From contig ML679954.1 in the NCBI GenBank assembly GCA_007922225.1, positions 22,837,003 to 22,901,002 of the forward strand: a stretch of DNA of 64,000 bases, written 5' to 3'. Within the stretch, counting starts at the first letter, position 1. Each line of letters starts with the position of its first letter. This stretch comes from Emydura subglobosa. Its lineage: Eukaryota; Chordata; Testudines; Chelidae. Shown in pieces: positions 1-12,050 of this stretch. A program made the translations under genes and the position numbers. The notes below the pieces were generated by a model. That model saw nothing but the letters and a program-made list of their open reading frames with translations. It had not been told where the DNA came from and made no database searches.

Positions 1-2662
1 TTATTTCCTATTTAAAAAAAAAAAAAAGACAGATGAAAATAACAGCATTTATGCAGAAGTCACTTAAATGGTGTTCTTTCTTCATTGTCAGCGCATCAGG
101 GACGGCAGTACTGCTAGTGATGATTGACGTTTTCTCTCACCTCTCTGTCCTCTGCTCATGAAAATGCTTAGCTGCTTCTGAGGAGCACAACTGTTGGACA
201 AAGCATAGCTTTGAAGGCTTTGCCTTTGGGAGGTCTAAAGTAGGGAACTAGCCAATCAAGAGACAAGTTGAACAATGTCAGATCAGATATGCCAATCACT
301 ATAAAAAAGGTGATGACCCAAAAAGACGATAGTGCCAACTCAATGCTTAGTTCAATCTATATAGCACAGTTCTTTAGTGGCTGTTATTTCTTTCTTGGTG
401 TATTATAAGTGTTGCAAAACACTTCAGAAAGCAATATTGTTTTATAGGATTAGCACTCAAGAGTTTTTAGATTTAAAATGGTTTTAAACAATAAAATATC
501 TTGATGTTTCTGGACAAGGGTAAAAACATTTTCAATGCTTTAAATCTCCACATTAAAGGAAGGAAAGTTGAAATGTGGTAGAAACAGCACCTTCCAGATT
601 TTAATATTTTCACTTCCACATGCATTGAAAACACATTTGGATATCTCTTGTGTTTGTTTACTGAGGAGGGTGAGACAAAGTGCTTTCTTGCAAAGGGTTT
701 TCTCCATAGGCTGTGTTGCTGCTCTCCTGCATAATCAGAAAGCAAATACGGTTTGGATTACATAGTGCAATAGTGTTGTCAGGGGATATTTGTGTATTGC
801 TTTCAATAAATGTCTCCATATTAATTTTGAATATAGATGCTATTTTTAGATGCTCTGATTCCTCTTAGCCCTTTGTGTGATTGTTGGATTATTTTTTAAT
901 CCTGTCAAACCTTTTTCTTCCTACAAAAAAAAGTAACCAGTCCCATCTTTAGCATGCTTATTATAGTGCATGGCTGGCATGGAAATGTTCAGAGCTGCAC
1001 ACAGTTACCATAATATTACCTGATGGTCGGTGGGTTACATAACCTGCCAATTACTTCTAAAAATCTGGAGCTAGGTGCTTGGAAGTTGGAACCCAGATCA
1101 TTTAAATGAACATGACAAGTGAGAGCTGGACTTAGTTGTGACGTCTCATCAGTATTCAATATCGCTGCCATTGGAGGAAGGAGAAAAACAGGAACATGGG
1201 CAGAGGAGATAAAAGGAAAGACAATGAAAGGAAGGAAATGATTTTAATGTTGCAGTAGTTTTTTTCTCTTACAGAATCTATCATCACCTACCCTACCTGG
1301 CGTACATCATGTACTGCATTTAAATCCATACCAGCATGCAATCAGCTGGATAGAGCTGGTTCACAGGTGCTAGATGTTGTGTTTTCTAGCTGGATAAGAA
1401 GAGACAGATGCTCTCCCTCCCACCCTCTCCCTTACTCCCCCCCTCCTCCCCCTGGAAAGGGGGATGTTTTCACAATATGCACACATTCACGGCTCTTGAA
1501 AAGAGCAGTCGCCTGATTGAGATAGTACTAGTGATGGGCATCCTTCAAAATAATTCATGATCTTGAGTCGATAAGGCAGGGACAGGAAATTTCAAAAGAG
1601 AAATAATTTTTCATGATACTTCTGCTTCTGGCTAAAAATAGTGTGACACTCCAATGACAAAGGAATGTCAGTAGATTTGTAACAGACAAATGGAATTCTT
1701 ACCCAGATAATAGAGGTCCCTGTCCTGCAAAAGACACTTCTGCATGGTTACAAGCATTGGTGTCAGACAGGACATCCAAGGCAGAGCTCTCAGATGAAAA
1801 TTGAGAGAGAAGCTTATCACACCCACAAGTGATGAAAATAATATGAAATAGATTCTAGTTGCTGAGTTTGGCTCTGACTGTGAAATTACCTATCATTTTA
1901 AGATTGTATTTTGCCTCATTATGCTGGAGTTATTAGCCAGTCATGAAGCTGAGATCCAGATCCATTATTTCCCCAGTGTTGGGGAGCGAAGCGGTTATCT
2001 AGATCCAGGGTTTTGCTTTGAACTCATCTGTAGAAATAAAGCAAAAGGTCACTTTCAAAAAGGAATTGACTTCTTGGACTTTTTTAAATTTCTCCCTGAA
2101 CCCATCTAAAATCCCATTACAACCTGTGGTCAATAGAACTGTCAGGGAGTCATAGTTGGGTGACTATCCAGGCTTTCAGTTTCAGAAATTTTCTTTCCCC
2201 TGACCCTTCCTTTCTCCTTGTTAGGAGAATTTAACATTAAATAAGGCAATTGAACCTTTGTGCCTACTCCTTTCTTCCTCAGGGCATTTTATTAGTTTGC
2301 TAGTTTCTACCATGGTATGTAGACCCTGGAATGCCTGACGTGATGTCCATCAAGAATCCTTAAATGTTATGGCTTTCTTAGAAAAACCCCAGACAGAGTT
2401 ATGTAGTGCAGTGCCCTGCATATTCATTATAAATGATGCTATGCTAATCTGGTGAAAAATCTAAACCTTTTTCATCTGTGATAGTTCTCATTAGAAATCC
2501 ACACTCTGATTTCCCCTCCCCCCCCCTTGACTTGTGGCTGCAAGCAGTGATTTCCATAAGAGGGATAACCACTAAAAATCAATGGGAAAATACATTTAAA
2601 AAACTTCAACACACAAATCGAACTGGCTACATGAAGCTGTGACACTGGGTATGTTTTCCAGA
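1..2662. other. Unassigned non-coding stretch
   Basis: AT-rich DNA with no recognised gene or dispersed repeat. Open frames are short (up to about 90 codons), overlap on opposite strands and show no domain. An A-run lies close to the left end and a pyrimidine tract at 1411-1453. Parts of 950-1250 and 1500-1700 look compositionally even, as ancient intronic or conserved non-coding DNA can, but this cannot be shown without alignment. Confidence 0.5.
1411..1453 (+). repeat. Pyrimidine-rich low-complexity tract
   Basis: A C/T-rich tract on the plus strand, almost purine-free, ending in a run of C and followed by GGAAAGGGGG. It is low-complexity sequence. It could act as a polypyrimidine tract, but no convincing exon follows it. 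Confidence 0.7.
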
Positions 2663-2761
2663 CCTGAAGAAGAGCTCTGTGTAAACTTAAAAACCTGTCC
2701 CTCTCATCAACAGAAGATATTATCCAGTAGAAGATATTACCTCACTCACCTTGTCCCTTTT
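2663..2761 (+). mobile_element. 3' end of an ancient amniote interspersed repeat
   Basis: Begins CCTGAAGAAGAGCTCTGTGT and continues to ATTACCTCACTCACCTTGTC. I recognise this as a widely dispersed amniote repeat end, normally containing a CCAATAAAAGATATTACCTCACCCACC-type segment (recollection, not a search). This copy has diverged and is only about 100 bp. I do not assign it to a class. Confidence 0.6.
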
Positions 2762-3774
2762 ATTATGAATAAGTTTTTGAAACTGTGCAAATAGAAATAA
2801 ATAGCAGGAAAGAACACTTCCAAGGAGTTGTGGGTGAGAACTGAAAATAAAAACCTTTTGTGAAATTTTAAGAGATGAGCAGGGTTTCTAAATTTGATTA
2901 AGGATCAAAATGACAAAGGAACTCCTGGAAAATCAGGCTGGTGCCAAGTATGTTTAGACTTCTAGGATCTTGGCTAGAAAGCTGGCAGCCACCCATGCAC
3001 ATATTCTCAGCCAGCTTGTTCCTAAAGTCTTCGGTCTACATCTCAAAACAGATTTGCTTTTTTGATTTGGCGGACAAAGATGGATAGTATCCTTTCAGTG
3101 GCTTAGGCGGTGGGGCAAGACATTCTGTGTACGGGGACAGCCTCCCGTCCCCACTTCTAGATTGGAGCTTCACTTAAAAAAGGAGAAAGAAGCTATCTTG
3201 TCTGAAACAATCGTTCTGGAAAAGCAGCATTTTTACAAATGATCAGTACCTTGCCAAACTGGAGGAAGGAATCAGAGCAAGATACGTAGTTTCTAATGCT
3301 GATCCTTTGCCTTCAGGCTGCTTGAAAAAGATACAGAAGCAAGTTGGCCGAAAAGGTAAATTAGACAATGACCTGGGATCTAATTCTATCTACTTAAGTG
3401 AGTAACTTTACCTCTGAAATCCTTTGGAAGCAGTGATGATAGCGTGCAGAGGTGTTTGCAGAACTGGTCTCCTGGGAAGGACTGCCACCTCTCCGGTGGA
3501 TTCTAGAACTTTATTTTAATCTCATCAGTGAAAATGAGGAACAACTCCATTGAAACCAGCGCAGGAACACCTATATAAAATGGATGTCACGAGATCAGAA
3601 TCAGACCCCCTTGCTTTGTTCTAATTTTCATGTTTTTCTTGTCATGCAGTGTTACTTTGTCAGACACATGAGAAGTCCCATATCTGGTTATGGCAGAGGA
3701 AAATAGAAACTGGTCATTCATCAGTTTTGGTAGTTGCTTTCAGTAAGACACTGAGTTTCATTGTGATTTTGTAT

Positions 3775-3803
3775 TCAAGTACTTGAGGATTTCAAGTACT
3801 TGA
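3775..3803. repeat. Tandem pair of 12-bp perfect palindromes
   Basis: TCAAGTACTTGA occurs at 3775-3786 and again at 3792-3803, a direct repeat with a 17-bp period. Each unit is its own reverse complement. TCAAGT is close to the half-site bound by NK2-class homeodomain proteins (established knowledge). Use as a binding site here is inference only. Confidence 0.75.
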
Positions 3804-4239
3804 GGGTTTTTTATAACCATTCTTCAATTGAAAAATATGCACAAGAGTTTTTCACTCTGCTTAGGTAAATATGAAATGTGCATTTCTCAGAAATTCTATT
3901 TGTGCTTCTTAAAATACATTATTACTCTTTTTCCTTGGCAGAGCTCTGCTTGAGCTCCTGATGGTGTTTTTAATATCCTTTGTGATCTAACACATTTTGC
4001 TCAAGTTTCCTTTTAGCTTGTGAAATGCATTCATGCTAAAGCAAGGCAGAGACTCTTTCAGCAAATTAGAAACTGCACTTCGAATCACTGTCTGCAACCC
4101 TTCTGTGTTTACTTCTTCCATACATTTATATGAGCAAAGTTTTAGTCACATGACCACCATGGAAATAACATTTCTGGCCTATAACCAAAATGCATTGAAT
4201 GAATGGAATTCTAAGCTATTTTAGAATATCCTTTGTGGG

Positions 4240-4400
4240 TGTGGTAAAGGAGAAGGGTAAGTGACAATGAGGAGAGGGGAAAAGTGGAGACAAAGAAAAG
4301 GAGTGGAAGAACGAAGGAAGATAAGTGGAGTAGTATGAGGTGAGATGAGCAGAAGCGCCCACTCCTCCTTGAGGGAGATGGGAAAGAAAGAGAGCTAGCT
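4240..4400 (+). repeat. Polypurine stretch
   Basis: Strongly purine-biased plus strand made mostly of GGA, GAAA and GAG words with few pyrimidines. A 70-codon minus frame over it (rich in Ser, Leu and Phe) is a composition artefact. Such mirror-like purine tracts can form triplex DNA, but nothing here shows that they do. Confidence 0.65.
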
Positions 4401-4965
4401 TGATAGAGGGTGTATAGAATCAAGTCACTCTAATCTGCAATCTTTGTGAAATGCAGGTGAGTCTGTTAAGAGTTGCACTTAAACAGTTGCCCAGAGTAAG
4501 CCATCTGCAGTTCATAACAAGAAGTTTTATTGGTCCTGCAAACCTAAGAACAATGCTACCTATTCTTGTGTGCCAACTCCTGGCATCTTACCTGTTGATT
4601 ATTTACATATACAGACATAGCTTTCCTGCAGAGCACTTTTGTAATAAGCCAAGGCTGCAATGAGGACAGGGCGAGCACCTCACCTGCATGGGTTCATCCG
4701 CAGGTTCACAACAGGGAGAAATTGGAGACCTAATGATCAAGTTAATAAGGGTTGTGGCTTTCACCTCTGAGGGAGTAGTGCTTTGCTCCAGAAGAGGCAA
4801 CAGCAAGAGGAAAAGCAGTTGCCAGGGATACTCACAGTGGCTGCACGCCTTCTTTGAGGACTATGGGGACCATTTTTCCACTCACATACTGACTGCAGAA
4901 GAGGAGGAATCTTACAAGAGACGAGAGCAACATCTTCAAGGGAGGGTACTGGACTCTGGAGGTGC

Positions 4966-4981
4966 GGGGGGGGGGGGGGGG
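4966..4981 (+). repeat. G16 homopolymer
   Basis: Sixteen consecutive G, followed by further G-rich sequence to about 5000. It is a candidate G-quadruplex and a likely site of sequencing-length error. It encodes the poly-Gly part of an otherwise unremarkable open frame. Confidence 0.85.
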
Positions 4982-6959
4982 AGGGGGCAGGAGGAGGGAA
5001 ATCTCCTAGGGAGGAGAATGAGCATTAAGGAGAGAAGAGAGGTTACAACTGTCCTCTTCAGATTTTGTCGTCCTCCTGCCTAAATCTTCCTACCTTCGAG
5101 TGGATGTTGAAGGCCACCTCCCCAGGAACCTCCTTCCCACTTAATGCTTGTCTTGATTTTCTTTCCAACTAATCCCCTGTGGTGCTACCATTCTCCTCCC
5201 ATTTTTCCTCCTCAGAGTCAGAAACATTTAGCTGGAGAGAGTAGAGTGGAATGTGTTCTGTATCACTTTTGTCTGAGTTGAGTTTTTTTTAATTAAGTGA
5301 TGTGTATGTCTACACACAGGCAGTTAGATACTGAAATTAGTATTTATATGGCGGTAGTTTAAAGTTCACTAAAATGATTCCAAAGTACTCTTGGCCTTTA
5401 AAGTAGGGGAAACCCTTTTTATATTTAAAACAAATAAATAAATAAACAGCCAGGTTTCATGGGTGATAAGGAGGATGAGCAATATTTTTGCTGCATTTGT
5501 TGTTCTTGATACATGTGGAGTTTTCCTTGAAAAACCAACAGTCCAACTGTTAATAGAACTGTTTACAAAGATGATTAAAAACCGAATCCTGGATCTTTTA
5601 TTTATGTTGCTCCAATTGATCTGCTGGCATATTTCAGGGAGCTCAAAGTGGAGTTTCCAGAGATGGATGGAGGGGAAATTGCACTCCCTAAAATCCTCTC
5701 GCATCCTCCACTGTTAACTTGGAGGAGGCCAGTTTCTCATTGGAATCCTTTCCTGCTGTGTCTGGTGGTGTGTATTTATTCTTTAGTAAGGCAAAGTGTT
5801 GATTGACAGCAGTGGTGTGCACACAGTCTGTAACAAACATTTAAACACCAACTACAGAACTTTGACGTCTGCAGTGGCAGAAGCCTCCTCTCTTCTCTCA
5901 CACACAAGACATATGTCGCACCAGCCGCATCATATCAGCCCAGTCTTTAATGGCCTGCTCCTCCCAGTTACAATGTGCAAAGTAGGCCAATCATGCAGCA
6001 TATCATTGTGTCTGGCCAGTAGAAGAAGAGCTAGGTTGTGATAACTCATGCTGGTGCTGCCCATGTGAGGATTATGCATAGGCTTCTGTGAAGATGTAAA
6101 TGTTGGGGGGAGGGGGGAGTTTGGGTGGAGTCCCTTTCAGCACTGCTACCATCTGTTTATTGCAAGTGCTGATTACTAAAGATGGTTACACATAAAACTA
6201 CGCTTAATTCACACAAGTAGATTTGCTGCAATATTAGACCATTGGCTACTGTGCTAAGCCATTGTGGGGACCCTTCCCACCTTTACACACAGCAGTTACT
6301 AACTTGTGACAATAACTGGGAAAAAGCAATTAGTGAATACCAGTAAATTCTATAAATTCACTTACAACACTAAAATCTGGAATGAGGACACAGTGCTTAA
6401 CTACAAAGCCTTATAGGGATTGTTTACCAAAGCCCTAGATCTCACAGTTTGATGAGACTGAAGATATGTGATCACACCCTCTGCATTTAAGACCCTACAA
6501 AACTCTTATTTAGAGCCTTGGTACAGAGACAATTTAAATAAAATAGACAAGAATCTAGTAACATATGTTGCAGTTGGGACTGCTCATATGTGTGCCCCGC
6601 ACAATTACTTTGCGTGAATAATTTGAGAGAAAATTGAATTTAAAATAGGAGCTTGCCAATAAAGTTCCATTACTAGAAAAATAGCATAGTGGGGTCTCAG
6701 GCAACACTTCATTCAAGTAGGCCCCCAAAGAGAAAGTTTGAATACCTTAATCCTCACAGTTTAGCTGCCCCCACCCTTCTCCTGGGAGAAATGTGCTTTT
6801 CTTGTCTTTATTACAGTTTTTCATCCAGTCAAAGAACAGAAGTAGTAACCTGTGACTAAGCTGATTGGTCTCATGGCTGTAATAACAAATACTTAATCTA
6901 TACAGTGAGCATAGATCATGAGCAATCCAGTCTTAAATTTGTTTTGCATCCAACAATTT

Positions 6960-8490
6960 CTTGACAGATAAAAGGGAACTGATCACAGAATTAAAAATTA
7001 ATGATAACTTAAGTACAAGTGATCATGAGTTGATCACATTTATAAAGTAGAAATAGAATAAAGTCCAGGACAGTGATAAAATATATATAGTGCTTTAAGA
7101 GGGCCAGTTTCACAAAGCTGAAAACAATTATGAGCCAATCAGGTGCGAGAAAGGATTTAATAAAAAAAAAAGTGATTGGGAATTGTTCAAGAACACATTA
7201 CTCAATGCCCCAAAAGCCACAATTGAGGAAGAAGGCAACTTTAGTTAAAAAAAAAAACCTAACCGTTTAGAGTGGGAATAAAGGCAGCTATAAAAATACC
7301 AAAAGGGAAAGTTCATAATAAATATAAATAGAAGCTAGTAACTGTAGAAAATTGATAAGGAGAGCAAAGGGACACAAGGAGAAATCTATGACCAGGAGAC
7401 TTAAGGACACTCAAGTTTAAATATATTAGGACCAGAAAAAATCATAACAATAATATAGGTCCATTATTAGGTGGAAATTGTAGAATAATGCAGAAAAGAT
7501 GTGTTCAAAATATTTCTGTTCTGTAATTAGTTAAAAACACATGCTGTAGTCATACCATATGATAACTCTTTTTATTCCACTAGTATCTGAGGATGATAGT
7601 AAACAGTAGCTGTTGAAATTAGACATAAATCAGCAGGTCCTGATAACTTGCAACCAAGAGTTTTAAAAGAGCTGGATGAGGAAATGATTGGACTTTAATG
7701 TTGATTTTTCAATAAGTCTTGGAACATTGGGGAAGTTTCAGGAGACTAGAAGAAAGCTAGTGTTGTGCCAATATTCAAAAAGGGTGAATGGGATTTACCC
7801 AGGTATTTATAGGACTGTCAATCTGACATTGATCCCAGACAGGATAATGGAACAGCTGATACATGACTCAGTTATATTACTTTGCTTTGATTCTTTAACT
7901 AATGCCAATCAATATGGGTTTATGGAAAATAGATCCTCTCGAACTAGCTTGATTCTCTTTATGAGATTACAAGTTTGGTTGATAAATGTAATAGTGTTGA
8001 TGTAATAGACGTCTGTAAAGTATTAGACATGGCATGGTGTGACATTTTGATTAAAAAATCTAGAAAGATGTAAAATGAATGTGGTACATATTCACTTGAT
8101 TAAAAGATGACTGCAGTTACATTCTGAGGTGAATTGGTTAAACAGGGAATCATAGAATGGGTGTGTTTCTACAACTATTTAATAATGCGTTCCTCCCTCT
8201 AACAGAGAAAGGTATAACACAATCCAATGTCTGGACACTGAAGCTAGACAGAATCAGACTTGAAATAAGGTGTAAACTTTTAAATGGTGAAACCAATTAA
8301 CCACTGGAACAATTTATTAAGGGTCAGGTTGGTTTCTCCATCACTGACAATTTTTAAATCAAGATTGAATGTTTTTCTAAAAGATCCACTCTAAGAATTA
8401 CTTTGAAAGAAGTTCTATGGCCTGTGTTAAACAGGAGGTCAGACTAGATGATCACAGTGATCCCTTCTGGCCTTGGAATCTATGAATTAG
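6960..8490 (+). mobile_element. CR1 LINE, degraded ORF2 with 3' end
   Basis: Degraded CR1 ORF2 on the plus strand. Codons 7018-7035 read SDHELI, the C-terminal motif of the apurinic-type endonuclease. A frame over 7688-8005 contains YRTVNLTLIPDRIMEQLI and NQYGFMENRSSRTSLI, matching the early RT motifs of CR1 (typically YRPVSLTS.PGKIMEQ and HGF..G.S). Stops and frameshifts separate the blocks, and the region after about 8005 lacks an intact catalytic core. The 3' end at about 8440-8490 (CTAGATGATCACAGTGATCC, then a tail ending AATCTATGAA) is the usual CR1 terminus. The copy is dead. The 5' edge is approximate. Confidence 0.9.
7688..8005 (+). pseudogene. CR1 reverse transcriptase fragment
   Basis: A 105-codon open stretch inside the CR1 copy covering the N-terminal RT motifs only: the YR.V.LT.IP..IMEQ block at about residues 41-58 and the QYGFM..RS block at about residues 77-88. 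CR1 ORF2 proteins are normally many hundreds of residues, so this is a small remnant lacking the F.DF..AFD and YxDD regions. The first methionine is not a real start. Confidence 0.8.
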
Positions 8491-8527
8491 TCAAATAATT
8501 TCAAAGAGAAACACTAATAAAAGTAAT

Positions 8528-8545
8528 GTCTATTCATGAATAGAC
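8528..8545. repeat. 18-bp perfect palindrome
   Basis: GTCTATTCATGAATAGAC equals its own reverse complement over all 18 bases. It lies 38 bp after the CR1 3' end and 20 bp before an A29 tract. It is not part of any repeat I recognise. Confidence 0.9.
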
Positions 8546-8559
8546 AAAAAGGTGTGAAA

Positions 8560-8565
<6 letters not shown>

Positions 8566-8594
<29 letters not shown>
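8566..8594 (+). repeat. A29 homopolymer
   Basis: Twenty-nine consecutive A. It may be the poly(A) tail of a retroposed sequence or simple expansion. The immediately upstream sequence is not a recognisable retroposon 3' end, so its origin is open. Confidence 0.85.
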
Positions 8595-8597
<3 letters not shown>

Positions 8598-10375
8598 CTA
8601 TGCGTAGTTTGCCCAGCTCTAATCCATAGAGCTTTTTAACTATAATGATCCTTATAGTCTCTGGGCCAAATCCCGCAGTCCTTAATCAGGCAAAGCCTCT
8701 TGTAAATTCTACATAATAGCAGTGACTGGTTACCAATAAAATAGAAATCTTCCTTATATAAAAGGAATAAAATGTGTTTTATTTTTAGAGTCTATTGAGA
8801 GCATTTATGCTTGATAGCAGCATAAACTAATCATAAGCTTTGAGTGATGCATGCAGGGAAATATTCTGAGGCTAGTATTAAATCTATCATTTTGGTGAAA
8901 ATGTTTCTAGCTAAAGGGTGTTAAAGGAAAATTATTAAAAGCAAAACTCTTGAACAAGAACTGCAAGAGCTCTGGCAACTAAGTGGAAAGGAAGTTCCCA
9001 AATTTATTCGGCTCACAAACTTTGGGTGAGTTTCATTAAAACCAATGGTAAATTGTAGAGTAAAGTTGGGACATGGGGGAGTAAGAAAACAACTCTACTT
9101 AATCTGTACACATATTTGCTGGACAAATTCTCTTCACCTGCTTCTCCCCTCATTGTAGCCAGCTGGTATGTGACGTTTTCTGTGGATAAATAGATGGCAG
9201 GGCAAGGTCTAAATTATCAACAGAACTGAAGTGACTGTTACTATAATTACTTAAGCTGACTGAAAGAGCAGTGAAAAAACTGGGTTTGCTCTTTTGTTTG
9301 GTTCATTGTGATGTAAAAAGATGACCTGAACACTATTACTGATAGGCAAATATTTTTAAAATAACTAGGCTGTGTTTTAACCATAGAGCCATCAGGAAGT
9401 TCAGGTCTTGAGTTCCCTGTTTTGTTGGAAGTCTCCTTTGGAGAACACAGAGGTTTAGACTGGATTCTCTCCCACTCATTAAATTCAGGAACGGGGATGT
9501 CGAATCTTTAACAAAGGAGATTTTCTTCCAACTGCTTGTTTGGTGTTTGATTTAAACAGATGTCAACGGAAATAAAAACCAAAGTGCTTTAAACAATGTA
9601 AATAAAAATAATGTCCACTCTGGTAGATCAGATTTCTTTTCCTGAAAAAAAGTCCTCATCCTACTGCTTCTCTAGAGTTTTCCAGGGAAAAAAAGAGTGT
9701 GGTGAAGAACTGTACTTCTAATATAAGAACAGATCCTGACCCCACCACACAGCTCACACTCTCTCCCTGTCTGTCTTATCCGCTGAAATAATTTTGAAGG
9801 AGAGAGAATTACATTTTAGAGGCCATTATTCCATCCTCTCTTCCTCTTGGATGCTCTGGGAGAACAATAGCAGACCTAGAATGAAATACCCATCCCACAT
9901 TGGAATCACCAGCATGCCGGATGTAGCATACTTAAATGGAATTACATGGCTGTGTCTGAGATCAGAATCTGGCCTGACTAGTGTGTGCGTGTGAGTACAA
10001 ACACACTTGATTTCTTATGTGGTATCATCTTTATGATGATTACACATTTATAAGATAGTTGTCTTAGTGTATTGAAACGTGATATATTTTGAAAACAAAA
10101 AATCCCCATAAAGTTGAACATTAAAATGTGAAAAGTTCAATACTAGCCTAAGTCAGCAAGATTGATCTGTCAGTGACAATATCTCCAGGAGCGCTGAAAA
10201 TATGAGAACAACATTTAAAAGAGAAATGGCAGTACCTGGCTTCATAGCTTCCAGATCTTCCCTGACATCCAGTGACCTTTCAGCATAGAACAATCCTTCC
10301 ACCCATAAGCAGTCAGATGGAGCTTGCATTCATGGAGTCTCGATTCATTCTGAGGAGATGAGAAAAGTACTAAGG
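8595..10375. other. Unassigned non-coding stretch
   Basis: AT-rich with no recognised gene. At about 8655-8705 there is half of a common reptile foldback (GGCCAAATCCCGCAGTCC, then TTAATCAGGCAAAGC). Frames reach only about 66 codons and carry no motif. Confidence 0.5.
8655..8705 (+). mobile_element. Half of a short foldback (MITE-like) element
   Basis: GGGCCAAATCCCGCAGTCCT followed by TAATCAGGCAAAGC resembles one arm of a dispersed reptile foldback whose intact copies carry the same arm inverted. The second arm is missing or too diverged. The family resemblance is from memory. Confidence 0.45.
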
Positions 10376-10590
10376 TCTGGTCTATAAATAGTTTTTATAC
10401 TGCTGTAGCTATTTCAGTTACTGGTATAATTTTTTAAACAGAAATAGTTATACCAGTACAGCTCCGTGTGTGGATGCAGTCATACCAGTATAAAGGTGTC
10501 TTATTCTAGTTTAGTTTATTCCACTGCCTGTATAGGAATAAGTATACTGGTATGAGCGCTGATATAACTGCATCCATACTAGTTAAAGCA
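10376..10590. mobile_element. MITE with nested inverted repeats
   Basis: Contains a perfect inverted pair TCATACCAGTATA (10480-10492) and TATACTGGTATGA (10543-10555). Further out lies a second perfect pair, TGGATGCAGT (10471-10480) and ACTGCATCCA (10567-10576). The left flank begins CTGGTCTATAAATAG, resembling the CTGGTCTACACTA ends of other MITEs here. No coding capacity. The exact ends and target duplication are not resolved. Confidence 0.75.
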
Positions 10591-11689
10591 GTACAAATGA
10601 CATGTAGAGTCAATCCCGTAGAACAGTGTGGGCTCTATTCAGTTTATGCTGCTACTTGTTGGCTACCTGTCCGAGTGTCACTGTCTTTTGCACTCCATGT
10701 TGTCACAAGAAGTCATTGAGATACGTCTGGTCTGGAAGTATAGAGGTGGAAAGCTGGAAGTAAGCAGAACAGTGACATGGCCTCTGGCATTTTGTTTATG
10801 AGAGCATCCATCCATGTCTGCATGGGATGGCAGAATAATAGCAATTTTGTCCTTGAGACATGAATCAGGCAACGTTGCTCTCACACATTAGTCCCTTTCA
10901 GACATTCCACTGATCCTAATATCTAGGAGCATTTTAAATGCAAGGTTTCTCTGTCTGAATGTAACATTATTCTTAGCTTTAGAGTTACTTTCCTACTTTA
11001 CTTTTCTTCCATTAAAACGTGCAAATACCAGTGAGTAGGAAGTATAAAAGTCATATGCTCATTCTCACTTTCCTATCAACAAGTATAACAATAGAACTTT
11101 TGGCACACATTTATGGTATATTAGGTGACATGCAAGCCATTTTAGATAACTTTACACAAAGGACTCTGTGGGCCTGATTCTGTGCTTCATCACAGCCCAT
11201 TTCAGGAGGACTGGAGGACAAAGGTAGTTTTGTGCCCTCTACATTCTGCATACCCCGGGGACCAGTATGATCCCCAGTATAAATAGCAGCATCCCTGGGG
11301 CTACTTTAATTTATGACTGCTTCTTGCAACTGCCAATGGGCTGCTGACTGTAGCAATAAACATGACTAAGGAACAAGCCTACTTTGCAGGAATTGGTTCA
11401 ATGGCCTTTGAAGTTATGAGCACTAAATGTTTCTTTGTCTAACCAGTGGGATTTTCTGAACTGATGTTCTTCAAACTTGGCTTTGTTTTAAAAGGTATCA
11501 ATAAGATATAAAAATGAAGCCAAATAAGAAGACTATTTGTTCTGTAATGTATCATATCGTGTGCAATGTTTCATGACAAAGTGGTTTTGTAATAAATAAT
11601 ATTTTAACTGACGAATGATTTATAACGATATTGAGACTTTATATGAAAACAAAAGCACTTTTGATGGCTTGATATCTCTGCAATGTTAT
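10591..11689. other. Unassigned non-coding stretch
   Basis: No recognised gene. GGGCCTGATTCTGTG near 11169 resembles the end of short reptile foldbacks, but no matching arm was found. A 68-codon minus frame at 10678-10884 has no domain and no conservation signal I can see. Confidence 0.5.
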
Positions 11690-12050
11690 TTTTTGTATTA
11701 CTGTGAAGTCAAGGAGCCTCAGTCCTAGACCAAGACCCTATTGTAATAGGCACTGCACAAACTGAACAAAAAATTCATCCATGGCCCGAAGAGCTTACAC
11801 TTAAGTACAAGACAAGAGACAAGTTAGATACAGACATAAGGAAACAATGGGATAATATTGATCAGCAGGTAGGCTGTGGTTTCATCAAACCAGCAGCCTA
11901 ACTGATGTCAAGTTTTTTGTAGATCTCATGGCAAAGGAGACGTTTGAGGAGGGATTTGAAAGAGGACAATGAGATAGTACTGCAAATGTTTACAGGGGGT
12001 GCCTCTCAGGCCTGAGGGGCAGTGTGGGGGAGAAACACAAACGTGCTTAA
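11690..12050 (-). mobile_element. L2-like LINE, C-terminus of ORF2 and 3' end
   Basis: On the minus strand about 11895-11980 reads SSFKSLLKRLLCHEIYKKL, matching the tail of L2-like LINE proteins (S...FK..LK.HLF...Y). Further downstream on that strand comes a 3' untranslated stretch (AGTGCCTATTACAATAGGGT, then CACAGTAATACA) that I recognise as the dispersed 3' end of this LINE type. The copy lacks RT and endonuclease domains and is in frame only over short stretches. L2 rather than another CR1-superfamily clade is an inference. Confidence 0.75.

Larger units (their letters stand above)
2762..6959. other. Unassigned non-coding stretch
   Basis: No recognised gene or long repeat. It holds a tandem palindrome pair (3775-3803), a polypurine stretch (about 4240-4400), a G16 run (4966-4981), a short AAAT microsatellite near 5430-5447 and a G-rich tract near 6100-6118. 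The longest frame, 131 codons at 4688-5083 plus, runs through the G-run and has no recognisable domain, so I do not call it a gene. Confidence 0.5.

Noticed and set aside
4688..5083. 131-codon plus-strand frame
   Set aside because: It runs through a G16 tract, has no domain, signal peptide or splice context, and residue content looks random.
11169..11340. Possible foldback starting GGGCCTGATTCTGTG
   Set aside because: Only one arm-like word is present and no inverted partner was found.
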